From Pseudomonas bubulae (lineage in GTDB: Bacteria > Pseudomonadota > Gammaproteobacteria > Pseudomonadales > Pseudomonadaceae), in the NCBI RefSeq assembly GCF_900618535.1, contig NZ_UYJA01000002.1, forward strand, positions 186,001 to 250,000: 64,000 bases of DNA, written 5' to 3'. The notes under the pieces were generated by a model. The model was given only the letters and a program-made list of their open reading frames with translations, searched no databases and was not told where the DNA came from. Shown here piece by piece: positions 47,083-55,937 of this stretch. Both the position numbers and the translations under genes were made by a program. Within the stretch, counting starts at the first letter, position 1; each line of letters opens with the position of its first letter.

Positions 47083-48090
47083 ATGGGTATTGATCTGCCA
47101 CTTATCTGGGCAATCATCATCATCTTCGGGATCATGATGTATGTGGTCATGGATGGTTTCGATCTGGGGATCGGCATCCTCTTTCCCTTTATCAAGGGCG
47201 AGAAAGATCGCGATGTGATGATGAACACGGTCGCCCCTGTCTGGGACGGTAACGAAACCTGGCTGGTACTGGGCGGCGCGGCGCTGTTCGGTGCCTTCCC
47301 GCTGGCCTACTCGGTCGTGTTGTCGGCGTTGTACCTGCCACTGATCCTGATGCTGATGGGCCTGATCTTCCGCGGCGTGGCCTTTGAGTTCCGCTTCAAG
47401 GCACGCCCGGAAAAACGCCATATCTGGGACAAGTCCTTTATCGGCGGTTCGCTGGTGGCGACGTTCTTTCAGGGCGTGGCATTGGGGGCCTTTATTGATG
47501 GCCTGCCGGTAGTCAACCGCCAGTACGCCGGTGGCGGGCTGGACTGGCTGTCACCGTTCACGGTGTTCTGCGGTATTGCCCTGATCGTGGCGTACGCCCT
47601 GCTGGGTTGCACCTGGCTGATCATGAAGACCGAAGGCGAACTGCAAGAGCGCATGCACAAACTGGGTCGCCCGCTGGCACTGGCCGTACTGGTGCTGATG
47701 GGCATTGTCAGCCTGTGGACGCCGCTGGCCCACACAGACATCGCGGCCCGCTGGTTTACCCTGCCTAACCTGTTCTGGTTCCTGCCGGTGCCGATCCTGG
47801 TGCTGGTGACCATGTACGGTCTGCTCAAAGCAATCGCGCGCAAGGCCCACTACACGCCGTTCCTGCTGACCCTGGTGCTGATATTCCTGGGTTACAGCGG
47901 CCTGGGCATCAGCCTGTGGCCGAATATCATTCCGCCTTCGATCTCGATCTGGGACGCGGCGGCACCGCCGCAAAGCCAGGGCTTCATGCTGGTGGGCACC
48001 CTGTTTATCATCCCGTTCATTCTGGGCTACACCTTCTGGAGCTACTACGTGTTCCGCGGCAAGGTGACCCACGAAGACGGTTATCACTAG
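47083..48090 (+). CDS. cioB: Cyanide-insensitive quinol oxidase subunit II
   Basis: A 335-aa CydB-like subunit with about eight membrane segments. The VMDGFDLGIGILFPF opening and DGNETWLVLGGAALFGAFP near residue 55 are typical. It completes the bd-type oxidase. It lies 3 bp after cioA. The C-terminus (FWSYYVFRGKVTHEDGYH) is standard for the family. The symbol follows cioA; the oxidase has no cytochrome c domain. Confidence 0.94.
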   Translation: MGIDLPLIWAIIIIFGIMMYVVMDGFDLGIGILFPFIKGEKDRDVMMNTVAPVWDGNETWLVLGGAALFGAFPLAYSVVLSALYLPLILMLMGLIFRGVAFEFRFKARPEKRHIWDKSFIGGSLVATFFQGVALGAFIDGLPVVNRQYAGGGLDWLSPFTVFCGIALIVAYALLGCTWLIMKTEGELQERMHKLGRPLALAVLVLMGIVSLWTPLAHTDIAARWFTLPNLFWFLPVPILVLVTMYGLLKAIARKAHYTPFLLTLVLIFLGYSGLGISLWPNIIPPSISIWDAAAPPQSQGFMLVGTLFIIPFILGYTFWSYYVFRGKVTHEDGYH

Positions 48091-48147
48091 TAGCAAGTGC
48101 CGCTGTGGCCTGAGGGCCACAGCCTTTTCCCCAAGAGGAGGCCCCAC

Positions 48148-48315
48148 ATGGCTGGCAAGGATTATCTACACGACGTGCAAGAATGCGAAAAGAAGCCTTT
48201 ATGGCAACGCATAGGCTGGCTGCTGGTGATCTGGACCGGCAGTGTGGCCACCCTGGCAGTATTTGCCTGGCTGATCCGCATGTTCATGACGGCGGCAGGC
48301 ATGAAAAGCCACTGA
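48148..48315 (+). CDS. DUF2474 small membrane subunit of the cio oxidase
   Basis: A 55-aa protein with a single membrane span (WLLVIWTGSVATLAVFAWLI). DUF2474 proteins are regularly encoded after cioB and are proposed to be CydX-like stabilising subunits. AAGAGGAGG just before ATG 48148 is a strong ribosome site and fixes the start; a longer frame from 48097 includes the gene's own ribosome site. A rho-independent terminator follows 36 bp after its stop. Confidence 0.82.
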   Translation: MAGKDYLHDVQECEKKPLWQRIGWLLVIWTGSVATLAVFAWLIRMFMTAAGMKSH

Positions 48316-48351
48316 CTTCCCATCCCGTTGCCTTGCGGCTACGGTTTTATG

Positions 48352-48375
48352 ACCCGCTTCGGCGGGTTTTTTTTT
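48352..48375 (+). terminator. Rho-independent terminator of the cio operon
   Basis: ACCCGC-TTCG-GCGGGT is a perfect 6-bp stem with a stable UUCG-type loop, followed by an eight-base T run. It ends the cioAB-DUF2474 transcript. Confidence 0.9.
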
Positions 48376-48385
48376 GTACTGTCTT

Positions 48386-48475
48386 CTGTGGGAGCGAGCC
48401 TGCTCGCGATACAGGCGCTGCGCGCTTGTCGGTTCAATCGAGTCGGCGCTTTCGCGGGCACGCCCGCTCCCACAA
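48386..48475. repeat. REP palindrome pair (unlike arms)
   Basis: The left arm is of the CTGTGGGAGCGAGCCTGCTC type, the right arm GGGCACGCCCGCTCCCACAAG. The two arms are diverged REP variants about 40 bp apart. It follows the cio terminator and precedes the end of rlmG. Confidence 0.75.
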
Positions 48476-48495
48476 GGGGCTTGCAAGGATCAGGT

Positions 48496-49620
48496 TTACT
48501 TGCGCGCCTTGAGGATCACGAACTTGGGCGTGGCGGCCACTTGCTCGACACCACGAAACAGCTTGGCCAGCTTGTTGTGATAGCCCAGGTGGCGATTGCC
48601 GACGATATACAGCGCCCCGCCCACCACCAGCGCTTCACGCGCCTGCTGGAACATGCGCCAGGCCAGAAAATCCCCCACCACCTGTTGCTGGTGAAACGGC
48701 GGGTTGCACAGCACCACGTCCAGTGAGTCCGGTGCCTGGCTCGCCAGCCCGTCATCGGCCCGCACTGTCACTTCGCGATCACCCAGGGCCGCTTGCCAGT
48801 TTTCCCGGGCGGACTGCACGGCCATAAACGACTCGTCGACCAGCGTGTACTGCGCCTGCGGGTTGGCCAGTGCGCTGGCAATGGCGAGCACGCCGTTGCC
48901 GCAGCCCAGGTCGGCAACCCGGGCCGAGCCCAGGTTTTTCGGCAGGTGGGGCAGGAACGCCCGGGTACCGATATCCAGGTCTTCGCGGCAGAACACGTTG
49001 GCATGGTTGAGCAGCTCGATGGCCGGCTTGTCCAGTCGATAGCGGGTAGGGTAGGGCGAGGTAAATGGTCCCAGGCCCTGTGCTGTGGCGATCAGCAGCC
49101 GGGCCTTCTTGACCGCCAGCGAGGCATGCATCGGGCCGATATAACGCTCCAGCAAATCGCCAGCAGCCCGCGGCAGGTGCTTGACCATCGCGCCCGCGAT
49201 CACTTGGGCACCCGGTGCCAGCTGACCTTGCAGGCGGATCAGTTGTTCTTCAAGCAAGGCCAGGGTCTTCGGCACGCGTACCAGCACGCAGTCGAATGGC
49301 CCTGCCAGTGGTTCACTGGCCGGAATGATCGAGACCGCATCGTAGGCATGGCCGTTGCGCACCAGGTTTTTTTCCAGCGCTTGCATGGCCAGGAAGGAGT
49401 CACTGCTGCTGGTGACCTGCATTGTGCCCACCAGGCTGATCGCCAGGGCCCCAAAGCTGTCATTGAGCACCAGCACCCGGCTGTTTGCGGGCAGCGCCTG
49501 TTCGGCCAAGTGATTAAGCAAATACTCATCCGCCGCATCAAAGGCCTGCAAGGGCTCGTTCTGCTGCTCGGGTTGGCGGATCAGGCGAAGTTGGGCGAAA
49601 GGGCTTTCTAGCACGGGCAT
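48496..49620 (-). CDS. rlmG: 23S rRNA (guanine-1835-N2)-methyltransferase RlmG
   Basis: A 374-aa enzyme with a degenerate N-terminal methyltransferase-like half and an active C-terminal half. In the latter, VADLGCGNGVLAIASALANP binds SAM and NPPFHQQQVVGD is the catalytic NPPF motif of N2-guanine methyltransferases. It modifies G1835 of 23S rRNA. The length is like E. coli RlmG (378 aa). The gene is monocistronic; a LuxR gene lies upstream on the same strand but 152 bp away. Confidence 0.92.
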   Translation of the reverse strand: MPVLESPFAQLRLIRQPEQQNEPLQAFDAADEYLLNHLAEQALPANSRVLVLNDSFGALAISLVGTMQVTSSSDSFLAMQALEKNLVRNGHAYDAVSIIPASEPLAGPFDCVLVRVPKTLALLEEQLIRLQGQLAPGAQVIAGAMVKHLPRAAGDLLERYIGPMHASLAVKKARLLIATAQGLGPFTSPYPTRYRLDKPAIELLNHANVFCREDLDIGTRAFLPHLPKNLGSARVADLGCGNGVLAIASALANPQAQYTLVDESFMAVQSARENWQAALGDREVTVRADDGLASQAPDSLDVVLCNPPFHQQQVVGDFLAWRMFQQAREALVVGGALYIVGNRHLGYHNKLAKLFRGVEQVAATPKFVILKARK

Positions 49621-49772
49621 TTATACAAACTCTGAGGAATCAACTGTTGCATGGCCTGCCCCTGAGGGCGTCTGGCAAGCAGAAGCGTCCGTGGGTTTTA
49701 CAGGTGGCGGTGATTTTACTTTTTTTTACCGAAGATTACCTGATGGGTTTATTGCCGCTGCGCAGGTCAGGC

Positions 49773-50486
49773 CTACAACAGGCCTGACTTGGCCGCCATG
49801 ACCACCGCGGAGGTTTTGTTGTTGGCCCCCAGTTTTTTCATGGCGCTGCTGATGTGAAAGTTCACGGTACGGGTGCTCAGGCCCAGAATCATGCCGATGT
49901 CGGAAGCGATTTTACCTTCGGCAGTCCATTTCAATATCTCCAGCTCGCGACAAGACAGGCGGATGATATGAATCTCCAGCCGGTGATGAAGGTGGCAGCG
50001 CTCGAGCATGGCACTGTGCAGTTGGTTGCAGAGCCACAACACATTGGCAGCCTTATCTGAAAACTCGTCCTCGGTGACTGGCGTGCTTTTTCTGGCGAGG
50101 CTCAACATGCTCACAGCGCCATTGGGGTCGTGTACCGATTGCGACCAGCCATAGGTCAGCCCGCAGTTTTGCGTGGCTCTCCACTGGTCAGGCGTCTCAC
50201 GAAAGACATCAGAACTCCAGATAATGGGCAGGATCGATAACTGGCAGTGGGTCAGCAGAGGGTTTTTTTGCGAGAGGTGACCTATTTCATATCTATCGAC
50301 ATAGTCATTTGGATGGTTTGTAATTACTTTGCTATTCGTTGTGATGTTTCCAAGGCGAGGAATCATTCGAAAGAAGAAAAAGTCAAAGCCGTATTCTTCT
50401 ATTCGTTTGAGTGTGTTTGAACAGAGTTCAGCCTCGCTTATGCAAGAAAGGTAATGGTTTTTACTGATTGAATGATGTGCGGTCAT
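49773..50486 (-). CDS. LuxR-family autoinducer-binding-type regulator (solo)
   Basis: A 237-aa protein with an AHL-binding-like N-terminal domain and a GerE/LuxR helix-turn-helix (residues ~175-237, LSCRELEILKWTAEGK). Of the six usual pocket residues, TraR Tyr61, Pro71, Trp85 and Gly113 correspond to Y66, P76, W90 and G113. TraR Trp57 and Asp70 correspond to Y62 and N75 and are changed. No luxI synthase is present in the window, so this is a solo. The altered pocket could mean a different ligand or none. The intergenic region upstream contains a strong palindrome, perhaps its own operator. The start is ATG 50486. Confidence 0.82.
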   Translation of the reverse strand: MTAHHSISKNHYLSCISEAELCSNTLKRIEEYGFDFFFFRMIPRLGNITTNSKVITNHPNDYVDRYEIGHLSQKNPLLTHCQLSILPIIWSSDVFRETPDQWRATQNCGLTYGWSQSVHDPNGAVSMLSLARKSTPVTEDEFSDKAANVLWLCNQLHSAMLERCHLHHRLEIHIIRLSCRELEILKWTAEGKIASDIGMILGLSTRTVNFHISSAMKKLGANNKTSAVVMAAKSGLL

Positions 50487-50853
50487 AAGGCGCTCCTGCG
50501 GCCCGGCAGTAAGTAAGCGGTGTTGTGAGATGGCCCGTTAAGAAGATTTTAGGTGCTGTTTCGAATAATGCTAATTATTCGAAAGTAGGGGTTGGTATGT
50601 GAAAACTTTGTTAGTTGTAGATGTGGGTGCTCATGTAATAACAGCATCTAATTATACGTTTTCGGGTGTTTCTATATAGCAGTTGCGTGGGGTTAACGGC
50701 ACCGGATCCAAAAGCTCAATGCAAAGCTATCTTTCCGGCTGCAGTCCGGGCGGTGTTTGCGATGCGGCTGGATGCCGTAAAGCCATCACAAACCATCGGT
50801 TTTTCTCAGGCCCTCTTTGCGCGACACTAGGGCATTCGCCATTGGAGTGCCCC
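50487..50853. other. Intergenic region between the LuxR gene and fpr
   Basis: About 370 bases, AT-rich in the half near the LuxR gene. It contains the palindrome at 50559 and otherwise no supported gene. A frame runs from 50683 in phase with fpr but lacks a ribosome site and family support. Confidence 0.6.
50559..50584. promoter_or_regulatory. 26-bp palindrome upstream of the LuxR solo gene
   Basis: Perfect 11-bp arms, TTTCGAATAAT and ATTATTCGAAA, flank a 4-base centre GCTA. It is about 73 bp before the LuxR start and 270 bp before fpr. Size and symmetry fit a dimeric regulator. It is AT-rich, unlike the usual GC-rich lux boxes. Confidence 0.6.
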
Positions 50854-51630
50854 ATGACTGCCACTGCAGAAAAATTCACCCAACAGACGCTTCTCGACGT
50901 CACACCGCTGACGCCCAGCCTGTTCACGTTGCGTACCACACGTGATCCGGGTTTTCGCTTTCGCGCAGGGCAATTCGCCAGGCTGGGGGTGACCAAGGCC
51001 GATGGCAGCACGGTGTGGCGCGCCTATTCAATGGTCTCTTCCCCCCATGACGAGTTTCTGGAGTTCTTTTCGATCGTGGTGCCAGGCGGGGAATTTACCA
51101 GTGAGCTCAGTCGCCTGGAAGTGGGTGACACCTTGTTGGTGGAGCGTCAGGCCTACGGCTTCCTGACTCTTGACCGCTTTGTCGACGGTCGTGACCTGTG
51201 GCTGTTGGCAACCGGCACTGGCATCGCGCCTTTCCTCTCGATCCTGCAGGATTTTGAGGTGTGGGAAAAGTTCGAGCGCATCGTGCTGGTTTACAGTGCC
51301 CGCCATGCCTGCGAAATGGCCTATCAGGAACTGATCGCCGGGTTATGCAGCCGTGAATACCTGGCCGACTATGCGCACAAATTTATCTACATACCGGTGG
51401 TTACCCGGGAGCAGGTACCCGGTGCATTGAACGGGCGCATTACTGCATTGATCGAAAATGGCGAACTTGAACACGCCGCAGGTATTGAATTGAGCAGTGA
51501 GCACTCACGGGCCATGTTGTGCGGTAATCCGCAAATGATCGATGACACGCGCAAGTTGCTCAAGGCACGGGACATGCAGTTGAGTCTGAGCCGCCGGCCA
51601 GGTCAAGTTGCTGTTGAGAACTATTGGTAG
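50854..51630 (+). CDS. fpr: Ferredoxin-NADP+ reductase
   Basis: A 258-aa FAD enzyme of the E. coli Fpr-like subclass. RAYSMVSSPHDEFLEFFSIVV binds FAD, LLATGTGIAPFLSIL binds NADP, and the C-terminus ends AVENYW, with the aromatic stacking residue of that subclass. It moves electrons between NADPH and ferredoxin or flavodoxin, useful in iron release and oxidative stress. I take ATG 50854, in the sequence MTATAEKF; the frame upstream to 50683 is unlike the family. In the PA4615 region of P. aeruginosa the same neighbours occur. Confidence 0.9.
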   Translation: MTATAEKFTQQTLLDVTPLTPSLFTLRTTRDPGFRFRAGQFARLGVTKADGSTVWRAYSMVSSPHDEFLEFFSIVVPGGEFTSELSRLEVGDTLLVERQAYGFLTLDRFVDGRDLWLLATGTGIAPFLSILQDFEVWEKFERIVLVYSARHACEMAYQELIAGLCSREYLADYAHKFIYIPVVTREQVPGALNGRITALIENGELEHAAGIELSSEHSRAMLCGNPQMIDDTRKLLKARDMQLSLSRRPGQVAVENYW

Positions 51631-51654
51631 TTGTTTTGTATTGTGTGTGACATG

Positions 51655-51691
51655 AAAAAACAAAGGCGCCCCTGAGGGCGCCGTTGTTTTT
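51655..51691. terminator. Bidirectional terminator between fpr and mscL
   Basis: GGCGCCC and GGGCGCC form a perfect stem with a 4-base loop. A-rich sequence on one side and T-rich sequence on the other make a working terminator for both convergent genes. Confidence 0.88.
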
Positions 51692-51700
51692 ATTGAGCAC

Positions 51701-52114
51701 TTATGGCCGGTTATTTTGAACTTTGAGCAAGTCGCGAATTTCGCCCAGTAGTTCCTCTTCTTTAGAGGGCAGCGGTGGTACGCTCGGAGCGACCGCCTCT
51801 TCGCGTTTCAGGCGGTTGATTGCCTTTACACCCATAAAGATAGCGAACGCGACGATGATAAAGTCGATCACGCTCTGGATGAATTTGCCGTAGGCCACAA
51901 CCACTGCTGGCGCATCGCCAACGGCGGCTTTCAGCGTAATGGCCAGGTCACTGAAGTCGACTCCGCCAATCAGCAACCCCAGTGGTGGCATGACCACGTC
52001 CCCCACAAAGGACGAAACGATTTTGCCGAATGCCGCGCCGATAATGATACCGACGGCCATATCGACCACGTTCCCTTTGACCGCGAAGGCCTTGAACTCA
52101 CTTATCACGCCCAT
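51701..52114 (-). CDS. mscL: Large-conductance mechanosensitive channel MscL
   Basis: A 137-aa channel with two membrane helices (about residues 15-45 and 70-100) and a charged C-terminal helix ([13 protein letters not shown]). The opening [30 protein letters not shown] is the conserved gate helix. It opens under membrane tension to release solutes during hypo-osmotic shock. The length matches E. coli MscL (136 aa). ATG 52114 has a clear AAGGAATA-type site in front. It lies convergent to fpr. Confidence 0.96.
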   Translation of the reverse strand: MGVISEFKAFAVKGNVVDMAVGIIIGAAFGKIVSSFVGDVVMPPLGLLIGGVDFSDLAITLKAAVGDAPAVVVAYGKFIQSVIDFIIVAFAIFMGVKAINRLKREEAVAPSVPPLPSKEEELLGEIRDLLKVQNNRP

Positions 52115-52380
52115 AGGTTATTCCTTGTTACAGATGAGGTTGGTGGGTGCAGTGTAAATCAGCATGGCTGATCTTGCCCGTACAGCTGTTTGCGGGTAAG
52201 CAATCGACCCGTTTGGCCGTGAGAAGTTTTCTATTGGCTTTCACTACGCGATTGAGTGGCGCAATACCAGACCTTTTTCTCAATGGCCGGCTTGAGACCT
52301 TTCTATTTAGAGTTTGCGTTGCATGCCTCTAGCCTTTGGTCAGCGCTCCATTGCGCAACCAATAACCAGAGGACTTACGC

Positions 52381-53922
52381 ATGACCACCCCCCTAGGCTT
52401 CGGCGCGCTTTCACAGCGCCGCCTGCTGTGTGTATTAAGCGCCAGCCTGCTGTCGGTTACAGCCCAGGCCGCCACACTGACCCGTGACAACGGTGCCGCT
52501 GTCGGTGACAACCAGAACTCCCAGACGGCAGGGGCCAATGGTCCGGTTCTGCTGCAAGACGTGCAGCTGCTGCAAAAGCTGCAGCGTTTTGATCGCGAGC
52601 GTATCCCGGAGCGAGTTGTTCACGCTCGTGGCACAGGCGCACACGGCACGTTTACAGTCACCAATGACTTGAGCGACCTGACCAAGGCCAAAGTATTTGC
52701 CAAAGGTGAAACCACCCCGGTATTTGTGCGTTTCTCGGCCGTGGTACACAGCGCCCACTCACCAGAAACCCTGCGTGACCCACGGGGTTTTGCCACCAAG
52801 TTCTACACCGCGGACGGCAACTGGGACCTGGTGGGTAACAACTTCCCCACCTTCTTTATCCGTGATGCGATCTAGTTCCCGGACATGGTTCACGCCTTCA
52901 AGCCTGACCCGCGTACCAACCTGGATGACGACTCGCGCCGTTTCGACTTCTTCTCTCACGTACCGGAAGCCACACGCACCCTGACCGAGCTGTACTCCAA
53001 CGCGGGTACCCCCGCCAGTTACCGGGAAATGGATGGTAACGGTGTACACGCCTACAAACTGGTCAATGCCAAGGGGGACGTGCGCTATGTGAAGTTTCAC
53101 TGGAAGAGCCTGCAGGGGTTGAAAAACCTTGATCCGAAACAAGTGACGCAGGTTCAGGGCCAAGACTACAGCCACATGACCAACGATCTGGTTACGCATA
53201 TCAATAAGGGTGACTTCCCCAAGTGGGACTTGTATGTGCAGGTCCTCAAGCCTGAAGACTTGAAATCCTTTGATTTCGACCCGCTGGATGCCACCAAGAT
53301 CTGGCCTAACGTGGCTGAGCGAAAAGTCGGGCAAATGGTCCTGAACCGCAACCCGGCCAATGTCTTCCAGGAAACCGAGCAGGTCGCCATGGCCCCGGCC
53401 AACCTGGTGCCAGGTATCGAGCCTTCCGAAGACCGTCTGTTGCAGGGCCGGGTGTTTTCTTATGCCGATACGCAGATGTACCGCCTGGGTGCCAATGCCA
53501 TGCAATTGCCGATCAACGCCCCCCGGGTCGCGGTAAACAATGGCAACCAGGACGGCGCGATGAACCTGGGCCACACCACGTCGGGGGTGAACTACCAGCC
53601 AAGCCGCTTGATGCCGCGTGAAGAGCCGCAAGCTGCGCGCTACAGCGAAATGCCATTGGCGGGTACTACCCAGCAAGCGAAGATTCAGCGTGAGCAGAAC
53701 TTCAAGCAGGCCGGTGATCTTTACCGTTCATTCAGCCAGAAAGAGCGTCAGGATTTGATTGAAAGCTTCGGTGGTTCGCTGGCAACTACAGACGATGAAA
53801 GCAAGCACATCATCCTGTCGTTCCTTTACAAGGCCGACCCTGAGTACGGCACTGGCGTAGCCAAAGTGGCCAAGGGCGATCTGAGTCGGGTCAAGGCGCT
53901 GGCTGCCAAGCTGGCGGATTAA
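52381..53922 (+). pseudogene. katB: Catalase KatB interrupted by one in-frame amber codon
   Basis: The frame runs from ATG 52381 to 53922, 513 codons, with only one internal stop: TAG at 52873-52875 (codon 165). The normal sequence here is FIRDAIKFPDMVHA, so AAG (Lys) has become TAG by one base change. The N-terminal part has a signal peptide (residues ~1-30), the catalytic His81 in RVVHARG and Asn154. The proximal haem-ligand Tyr lies after the stop (FSYADTQ), so the truncated 164-aa product cannot bind haem. A new start at 52885 would lack the catalytic His. The rest is intact, so the mutation is recent, unless it is a sequencing error or is suppressed. Confidence 0.93.
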
Positions 53923-53928
53923 CCCGCA

Positions 53929-53977
53929 GCCCTCACCCCGATCCTCTCCCTTTTGGAGGGTCGGGGTGAGGGCTTTT
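53929..53977 (+). terminator. CCCTCACCCC hairpin after katB
   Basis: GCCCTCACCCCGA and TCGGGGTGAGGGC are perfect 13-bp arms around an inner CCTCTCCC/GGAGGG hairpin, followed by TTTT. It lies seven bases after the katB stop and probably reduces read-through into ankB. It belongs to the same repeat family as 13981 and 59557. Confidence 0.75.
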
Positions 53978-53993
53978 GATTCAGGAGAGAAGC

Positions 53994-54524
53994 ATGCGAA
54001 CGTTTATTTCCCTGGCCTTGCTGTTTTTCAGCGGCCTGAGCCTGGCCGATGGGGCCGACACCCGGGGCCAGCTTCAGGATTACTTTTTTGATGCCGCCCG
54101 TCGTGGCGATGTGCCAATGCTCGAGACCTTTATCGAATCCGGCTACACCCTCGATATTCAAGACAGCAAAGGCTATACCGCGCTGATTCTGGCTGCCTAT
54201 AACGGCCAGCCCAAGGCGGTGGAGCATTTGCTCAAGGCAGGCGCCAATGCCTGCGTGCAGGACAAACGCGGTAACACGGCCCTGATGGGGGCGATTTTCA
54301 AGGGTGAACTCAAGATTGCCCACCGCCTGATGGCAGCCGACTGCAACCCTGATCAGCGCAATGGTGCAGGGCAGACGGCGGCCATGTATGCAGGCCTGTT
54401 CCAGCGGGTCGAGTTGCTCAAGGATTTATCCCGCAAAGGGGCTGACCTGAATGCCGTAGATGCATCGGGCAACAGTGCCGCTCGGCTGGCCAATGGCGAA
54501 ATCCGCATGCCCGTAGCGCGCTGA
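53994..54524 (+). CDS. ankB: Ankyrin-repeat protein AnkB
   Basis: A 176-aa periplasmic protein with a signal peptide (residues ~1-18, ending SLADG). Four ankyrin repeats are visible, with GYTALILAAYNG, GNTALMGAIFKG, GQTAAMYAGLFQ and a partial fourth. In P. aeruginosa AnkB is encoded next to katB and supports catalase activity, probably as an antioxidant-related chaperone or anchor in the periplasm. Since katB here is broken, its partner may be missing. CAGGAGAGAAG precedes ATG 53994. Confidence 0.9.
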   Translation: MRTFISLALLFFSGLSLADGADTRGQLQDYFFDAARRGDVPMLETFIESGYTLDIQDSKGYTALILAAYNGQPKAVEHLLKAGANACVQDKRGNTALMGAIFKGELKIAHRLMAADCNPDQRNGAGQTAAMYAGLFQRVELLKDLSRKGADLNAVDASGNSAARLANGEIRMPVAR

Positions 54525-54569
54525 CCAAAGCCTAGTGGGCTATCATCGCGGTTTTTCCGTGGAGTTCAG

Positions 54570-55937
54570 ATGGCCAAGCCCAAGCGCATTTACGGCTGCA
54601 CCGAGTGCGGCGCAACTTTCCCCAAGTGGGCCGGGCAGTGCGGCGAGTGCGGCGTCTGGAACACCCTGGTGGAAACCATCGTTGAAAGCGGGGCTGCGGC
54701 GCCGCCCAGCGGCCGTACCGGCTGGACCGGACAACAGGCCCAGCTCAAGACCCTGGCTGAAGTCAGCATCGAGGAACTGCCGCGCTTCTCCACCGCTTCT
54801 GGCGAGCTGGATCGGGTGCTTGGCGGCGGTCTGGTGGATGGCTCGGTGGTGTTGATTGGTGGCGATCCGGGGATCGGCAAATCCACCATCCTGCTGCAAA
54901 CCTTGTGTCAGATGGCTACACGCATGCCTGCGTTGTACGTCACTGGCGAGGAGTCCCAGCAGCAAGTGGCCATGCGCGCCCGGCGCCTGGGGCTGCCGCA
55001 GGATCAGCTCAAGGTGATGACCGAAACCTGCATTGAAAGCATCATCGCCACTGCCAAGCTGGAAAAGCCCAAGGTCATGGTCATCGACTCGATTCAGACC
55101 ATCTTTACCGAGCAACTGCAATCGGCCCCCGGCGGCGTGTCGCAAGTGCGTGAAAGTGCGGCCTTGCTGGTGCGTTATGCCAAGTCCAGCGGCACGGCGA
55201 TTTTCCTGGTGGGCCATGTGACCAAAGAAGGCGCATTGGCCGGGCCGCGGGTGCTGGAGCATATGGTGGATACCGTACTGTATTTCGAGGGTGAATCCGA
55301 CGGGCGGCTGCGCTTGCTGCGGGCAGTGAAAAACCGTTTTGGCGCGGTCAACGAGCTGGGCGTATTCGGTATGACCGACAAAGGCCTGAAGGAAGTTTCC
55401 AACCCTTCCGCAATTTTCCTTACCCGCGCCCAGGAAGAAGTCCCTGGCAGTGTGGTGATGGCCACCTGGGAAGGGACTCGCCCGATGCTGGTGGAGGTGC
55501 AGGCGCTGGTGGACGACAGCCATATGTCCAACCCGCGGCGGGTGACCCTGGGCCTGGACCAGAATCGTCTGGCCATGTTATTGGCCGTATTGCATCGACA
55601 CGGCGGTATTCCAACCCACGATCAGGATGTTTTCCTGAACGTGGTGGGCGGGGTCAAGGTGCTGGAAACCGCATCGGACCTGGCGCTCATGGCCGCCGTG
55701 ATGTCCAGCCTGCGTAATCGTCCGTTGCCCCATGATCTGCTGGTGTTCGGTGAAGTCGGCCTGTCGGGTGAGGTGCGCCCTGTGCCAAGCGGCCAGGAGC
55801 GGCTCAAGGAAGCGGCCAAGCACGGTTTCAAGCGCGCCATCGTGCCCAAGGGCAATGCGCCCAAGGAGTCGCCGCCGGGGCTGAAAGTCATTGGCGTTAC
55901 CCGTCTGGAACAGGCGTTGGATGCGTTGTTCGAATAA
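54570..55937 (+). CDS. radA: DNA repair protein RadA
   Basis: A 455-aa RecA-like branch-migration ATPase. An N-terminal C4 zinc finger (CTECGATFPKWAGQCGECG) precedes Walker A GGDPGIGKST, the RadA-specific KNRFG motif, and a C-terminal Lon-protease-like domain (SGEVRPVPSGQERLKEAAKHGF). It helps process recombination intermediates. The length equals E. coli RadA (460). It lies 45 bp after ankB and may be partly co-transcribed, though its own GGAG ribosome site is present. Confidence 0.95.
   Translation: MAKPKRIYGCTECGATFPKWAGQCGECGVWNTLVETIVESGAAAPPSGRTGWTGQQAQLKTLAEVSIEELPRFSTASGELDRVLGGGLVDGSVVLIGGDPGIGKSTILLQTLCQMATRMPALYVTGEESQQQVAMRARRLGLPQDQLKVMTETCIESIIATAKLEKPKVMVIDSIQTIFTEQLQSAPGGVSQVRESAALLVRYAKSSGTAIFLVGHVTKEGALAGPRVLEHMVDTVLYFEGESDGRLRLLRAVKNRFGAVNELGVFGMTDKGLKEVSNPSAIFLTRAQEEVPGSVVMATWEGTRPMLVEVQALVDDSHMSNPRRVTLGLDQNRLAMLLAVLHRHGGIPTHDQDVFLNVVGGVKVLETASDLALMAAVMSSLRNRPLPHDLLVFGEVGLSGEVRPVPSGQERLKEAAKHGFKRAIVPKGNAPKESPPGLKVIGVTRLEQALDALFE

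Noticed and set aside
50683..50853. N-terminal extension of fpr from 50683
   Set aside because: The added 57 residues are Cys/Gly-rich with no resemblance to Fpr and no ribosome site; the standard start is ATG 50854.
49773..51630. A luxI-type synthase near the LuxR gene
   Set aside because: Neither neighbour (rlmG, fpr) nor any other gene in the window has autoinducer-synthase features.
52885..53922. A second, separate catalase gene starting at ATG 52885
   Set aside because: It lacks the catalytic His and N-terminal third, and it is in frame with 52381-52872. It is the rest of katB after an amber codon.
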